Assembly: GCA_937967775.1 (NCBI GenBank)
Contig: CALCJH010000095.1
Span: forward strand, 1-8,800
DNA: 8,800 nt
Source: an uncultured bacterium
Lineage (GTDB): Bacteria; Armatimonadota; UBA5829; DSUL01
Direction of reading: 5' to 3'
Shown here: piece by piece, positions 6,291 through 8,800 of the stretch
Layout: each line of letters opens with the position of its first letter
Position numbering within the stretch: position 1 is the stretch's first letter
Notes under the pieces: model-generated
The model's input: the letters and a program-made list of their open reading frames with translations, nothing else
The model's database searches: none
What the model was told of the DNA's origin: nothing
Translations under genes and position numbers: made by a program

Positions 6291-7174
6291 TCCGGTGCCT
6301 CCTTTCCCGCCGCCAGTCCGGAATTCAGATGCCGTCCGGTTTCGAACCAGCTCTCGATCTCCTCCGGCGTTCCCTCAGCGATGAGTTCCTCCGCGCAGGC
6401 GAGCACTTCGCGGAACTGCCGGAGCGCGTCCAGAATGGGCCCCCGGTTGGCGCAGCAGATGTCCCTCCAAAGGGTGGAGGGGCTGGCTGCAACGCGCGTC
6501 AGGTCCCGGAAACTACCTGCCCGCACATCCCGCACACCCGGCCCTGCCGCCTCCGCCACGCGCAGAAAGGCTCCCGCGGCTATGTGCGGCAGGTGGCTGG
6601 TGCAGGCGACGATACGGTCGTGTGTCTCCGGGGACATCTCCACCACGCGTGAGCCAAGCGCTTCCGCGAAGCGGCGCACGAGATCCAAGGCAGGAGCGTT
6701 GCTCTGATCCGTCGGGGTCAGCACGTAGGTGGCGCCCTGGAACAGATCCTCCCGTGCGGCCTCCACGCCGGCGTCCTCGGACCCGGCCATGGGGTGTCCG
6801 CCCACAAAGCGCATCTCCGCAGGCAGCGCTTCGGCCGCCCTCACGATGGCCTCTTTGACGCTTCCCCCGTCCGTTACCACGCAGTTGTGCCCCCGCAGCA
6901 GCGGAAGCTGGCGCAGCTGCTCGATGATGGTCATCACAGGTGTGGCCAGGTAGAGCATGTCGCAGCGGGACGCGCCTTCCAGCAGGTCAGTGGTGAACTC
7001 GTCCACCGCCCCCAGGTCGCGGGCCAGACTCAGACGCTCTTCCGACCGCCCGATGCCGACCACCTGCCTCGCCAGCCCGCGGGCCCGTGCAGCCATGCCC
7101 ACGGACCCACCGATCAGACCCACTCCGGCGATGCCGAGCGTCCCGACGAGAAAGCCGCTGTCGTCGTCTCCCAC
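6287..7174 (-). CDS. tyrA: prephenate/arogenate dehydrogenase (TyrA), single-domain
   Basis: 295 residues. TyrA oxidatively decarboxylates prephenate (or arogenate) on the route to tyrosine. An N-terminal Rossmann fold carries GVGLIGGS (17-24), then ATPV (77-80) and TDGGSVKEA (101-109). Catalytic and substrate motifs are FVGGHPMAGSE (123-133; His127), SHLPH (193-197; His194) and GSFRDLTRVAASP (220-232; Arg227, likely prephenate-binding). There is no chorismate mutase or ACT domain, so feedback control through ACT is not expected. After the second strand the usual Asp that selects NAD is replaced by Gly42-Arg43, which hints at NADP preference. The start is GTG with only a weak GGGAG about 12 bases upstream; no better start precedes the Rossmann motif. 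It lies 31 bp after hisC and overlaps aroA by four bases. Prephenate versus arogenate use cannot be told from sequence alone. Confidence 0.93.
   Translation of the reverse strand: MGDDDSGFLVGTLGIAGVGLIGGSVGMAARARGLARQVVGIGRSEERLSLARDLGAVDEFTTDLLEGASRCDMLYLATPVMTIIEQLRQLPLLRGHNCVVTDGGSVKEAIVRAAEALPAEMRFVGGHPMAGSEDAGVEAAREDLFQGATYVLTPTDQSNAPALDLVRRFAEALGSRVVEMSPETHDRIVACTSHLPHIAAGAFLRVAEAAGPGVRDVRAGSFRDLTRVAASPSTLWRDICCANRGPILDALRQFREVLACAEELIAEGTPEEIESWFETGRHLNSGLAAGKEAPE
6298..6305 (-). promoter_or_regulatory. ribosome binding site of aroA, inside the 3' end of tyrA
   Basis: On the minus strand AAAGGAGG is followed by seven bases and then the aroA ATG (6290-6288). It lies within the tyrA coding sequence, so aroA can be translated efficiently either by reinitiation at the ATGA overlap or independently. 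Confidence 0.75.
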
Positions 7175-7205
7175 GTTCAGCGCCGTCTCCCGCCCCGCCC
7201 GCCGC

Positions 7206-8297
7206 TCAGGCGAGGACCTCCTTCAGGGCGGCAATGAACCGCCGGTTCTCTTCGGGCAGGCCGACCGTCACGCGCGCGCAAGTGGGAGTTCCGAAGATCT
7301 TACCGGACCGGATGATCACGCCCTTGCGCAGCAGCGCGTCCGCCACTTCCACGGAGTCCCGCCCCAGGTCCACGAACACGAAGTTCGCCTGAGAGGGGGC
7401 GTATTTCAACCCCAGACAGTCGAACGCCTCGCAGAACATCTTCTTGCCCTCGTCGTTCACCCGCCTGCTGCGGAGCACCTGGTCCGGATCCTGCAGGCTG
7501 GCCGCGGCGGCATACTGCGCCACCGTGTTCACGTTGAAAGGTTCCCGCACCTGATCCACAGCCCGCACCACCTCCGGGGCGGCGATGCCGTACCCCACGC
7601 GCAAGCCGGCCAGAGCGTAGATCTTGGAGAAGGTGCGCAGAACCGCAACGTTGCGTCCCTGCCGGACGTATTCGATGGACTGAGGATAGTCCGGGTGGTC
7701 AATGTATTCGTAATAGGCCTCATCCAGGACGCACAGCGCGCGTTCGGGCAGCCGGTCCAGCAGACGCTCCACTTCGGCGCGAGTGTTCATTGTGCCTGTC
7801 GGGTTGTTCGGGTTCGCGATGAACACCAGCCGCGTGCGCTCGTTGAACCGGTCGGCCAGCGCGTCAAGGTCGTAGGTGTAATCTTTCAGCGGCACCTCGT
7901 GCAGGGTGCACCCGGCCAGAAGCGCCGCGGCTCGGTACTGCACGAAGGTCGGTGCAGCCGTCACCACTTCGTCTCCCGGATCTAGGTAGGCCAGTCCCAG
8001 GCAGTGGATCAGGTCGTCCGATCCATTCCCGAACATCAGCATATCCGGCTCCACGCCGAGATGCTTCACCAGCTCCTGCCGCAACACATAGCACGAGCCT
8101 TCCGGATACATGCGGATGTTCTCCAGCGCCTTCCGCGCTGCTTCCAGCGCCTTCGCTGAGGGACCGAGGGGGCTTTCATTGGATGCGAGCTTGACGATGT
8201 CCGTGATCCCCAGCTCGCGCTGGACTTCCTCGATGGGCTTCCCCGCGACATAGGGGACCAGCCTCTGGACATTCTCCCTGGCAGTGATGGTCGCCAA
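7206..8297 (-). CDS. hisC: histidinol-phosphate aminotransferase (HisC), possible aromatic aminotransferase
   Basis: 363 residues from the chosen TTG start. This is a PLP-dependent fold-type I enzyme that converts imidazole-acetol phosphate and glutamate to histidinol phosphate. Motifs are 'PYVAGKPIEEVQRELG' (15-30), 'KLASNESPLGPS' (36-47), FGNGSDDLI (89-97), 'ANPNNPTGT' (161-169), LDEAYYEY (191-198), the Schiff-base lysine Lys225 in 'RTFSKIYALAGLRVGYG' (221-237), and Arg342 in CARVTVG, expected to bind the substrate. The longest frame begins at ATG 8339, but that ATG has no ribosome binding site. TTG at 8297-8295 has AGGAGGAG six bases upstream and starts the protein at the usual family position. 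No other his gene is visible. Leading a tyrA-aroA operon suggests it may also transaminate aromatic keto acids, as reported for some HisC homologues in this context; that is inference. Confidence 0.95.
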   Translation of the reverse strand: MATITARENVQRLVPYVAGKPIEEVQRELGITDIVKLASNESPLGPSAKALEAARKALENIRMYPEGSCYVLRQELVKHLGVEPDMLMFGNGSDDLIHCLGLAYLDPGDEVVTAAPTFVQYRAAALLAGCTLHEVPLKDYTYDLDALADRFNERTRLVFIANPNNPTGTMNTRAEVERLLDRLPERALCVLDEAYYEYIDHPDYPQSIEYVRQGRNVAVLRTFSKIYALAGLRVGYGIAAPEVVRAVDQVREPFNVNTVAQYAAAASLQDPDQVLRSRRVNDEGKKMFCEAFDCLGLKYAPSQANFVFVDLGRDSVEVADALLRKGVIIRSGKIFGTPTCARVTVGLPEENRRFIAALKEVLA

Positions 8298-8303
8298 CGA
8301 CGG

Positions 8304-8311
8304 CTCCTCCT
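8304..8311 (-). promoter_or_regulatory. ribosome binding site fixing the TTG start of hisC
   Basis: Minus-strand AGGAGGAG followed by CCGTCG and TTG (8297-8295). Strength and spacing make this the decisive evidence against the upstream in-frame ATG at 8339. It is the second gene in the window with a TTG start behind a strong AGGAGG. Confidence 0.8.
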
Positions 8312-8343
8312 GAAGATAGTGCAAGAGGCAGTCTAACATAAAG

Positions 8344-8374
8344 GCGCCGCGCGGGTCTACCGTCGTCGCGGCGC
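8344..8374 (-). terminator. GC-rich hairpin between the right-edge gene and hisC, weak terminator or leader structure
   Basis: On the minus strand GCGCCGCG (8374-8367) pairs with CGCGGCGC (8351-8344) across a 15-base loop, and is followed by CTTTATGTT. The three-base T run is poor for a classic intrinsic terminator. A second inverted pair, GTCTAC (8355-8360) and GTAGAC (8383-8388), overlaps it and could form an alternative fold. It lies 25 bp past the stop of the upstream gene and before the hisC ribosome binding site, so it may end that transcript or attenuate entry into the operon. No convincing sigma70 promoter for hisC was found in this 101-bp gap; TATGTT at 8340-8335 is a weak -10 candidate without a -35. 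Confidence 0.3.
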
Positions 8375-8398
8375 GCGGTGTTGTAGACGCAGGGACTG

Positions 8399-8800
8399 TC
8401 AGGGTGAGACGGTGACGATGTCCTGCGCAGTCCGCGGAAGGATCACGGGGCGTAACATTCCTCCAGGCTGTTCGCGGGAGCAGACGCCCGTCACCACCAC
8501 ATCCGCGCCCGCCGCCGGCAGGGGTATCCCGGGACAGGACACCCGCACGCCCGGATAACCGTTTGCGTCCTGCAGACCCGACCCGTCATCCACCGTGAAG
8601 CTGCTGCTCTGAGCGTCCCGGTGCGTCACCCGTCCCGCGATGCGGACCAGCAGACCGGCCGGAGCTGTTCCGGGGCCGGGCCGGAGGGCTCTACCCGTGG
8701 CCGCTAGCGCACGGACAGATCCTGACCCTTCCCGGATACTGGACGTCCCCAGAAGGCACGGCTCGCCTGACCCGGTGACTCCTACCGTCCCTGAGACCGA
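8399..8800 (-). CDS. C-terminal part of an uncharacterised, probably secreted protein with an OB-like module (5' end outside window)
   Basis: The frame is open to the window edge, giving 133 residues before TGA; GTG at 8629 is an internal valine, not needed as a start. The first 50 or so visible residues are rich in Gly, Ser, Thr and Pro and look like a low-complexity linker. From 'GLLVRIAGRVTHRD' onward, a beta-rich module follows: 'SSSFTVDDGSGLQD', then 'GVRVSCPGIPLPAAGADVVV', then TGVCSREQPGG and a final RPVILPRTAQDIVTV. The order GRV-(F/Y)xVDDGSG-GVRV-VxVTG resembles the OB-fold-like repeats found near the C-terminus of large secreted or surface proteins in environmental bacteria. Function and full architecture cannot be seen. 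It lies upstream of hisC on the same strand but is separated by about 100 bp and a hairpin, so it is probably not part of that operon. Confidence 0.75.
   Translation of the reverse strand, partial: SVSGTVGVTGSGEPCLLGTSSIREGSGSVRALAATGRALRPGPGTAPAGLLVRIAGRVTHRDAQSSSFTVDDGSGLQDANGYPGVRVSCPGIPLPAAGADVVVTGVCSREQPGGMLRPVILPRTAQDIVTVSP

Noticed and set aside
6957..7985. A 342-codon open frame on the plus strand opposite tyrA and hisC
   Set aside because: Antisense shadow with no recognisable protein features; the opposite strand has full catalytic motifs.
8298..8339. A leader peptide or N-terminal extension of hisC from ATG 8339
   Set aside because: It has no ribosome binding site, is in frame with hisC without a stop, and is not rich in histidine or aromatic residues in the manner of an attenuation leader.

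Overview
The window is GC-rich, densely coding bacterial chromosome. It holds nine protein genes: two are cut by the window edges and seven are complete. There are no RNA genes, insertion sequences, CRISPR arrays or phage genes. A predicted outer-membrane porin with a signal peptide and a C-terminal phenylalanine points to a diderm (two-membrane) bacterium. The gene at the right edge carries a C-terminal OB-like module of the kind I associate with secreted proteins of Armatimonadota and similar lineages. That placement is a low-confidence inference from memory, not something the sequence proves.

Layout, left to right. Positions 1-1017 (+) are the C-terminal half of a YidE/AspT-type membrane transporter with two RCK_C (TrkA-C) domains. 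Convergent to it, 15 bp away, is an OprO/OprP-like porin (1033-2199, -) that starts at TTG behind a strong Shine-Dalgarno. A 317-bp divergent intergenic region (2200-2516) follows. It holds a 12-bp perfect palindrome on the porin side, and on the other side a convincing sigma70-type promoter and a GC-rich leader with three hairpins for dnaN. dnaN (2517-3638, +) is the DNA polymerase III sliding clamp, standing apart from dnaA and recF and ending in a short extra C-terminal tail.

From 8297 down to 3654 (-) runs a compact operon, hisC-tyrA-aroA-cmk-plsC. tyrA/aroA and aroA/cmk share ATGA stop/start overlaps, and plsC begins inside the end of cmk. HisC, TyrA and AroA cover shikimate-pathway and tyrosine or histidine steps, Cmk makes CDP/dCDP, and PlsC acylates lysophosphatidate. 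This resembles the 'supraoperon' known from other bacteria (hisC/hisHb-tyrA-aroA-cmk-rpsA), with plsC in the place where rpsA often sits. It links aromatic amino-acid supply to nucleotide and phospholipid precursors.

Positions 8399-8800 (-) are the C-terminal end of a further protein whose start lies beyond the window. It is separated from hisC by about 100 bp containing a GC-rich hairpin.

I see no clearly undescribed system here. This is mostly core housekeeping DNA. The points most worth checking are the OB-like protein at the right edge, the structured dnaN leader and clamp tail, the operon composition, and the cofactor-binding residues of TyrA.
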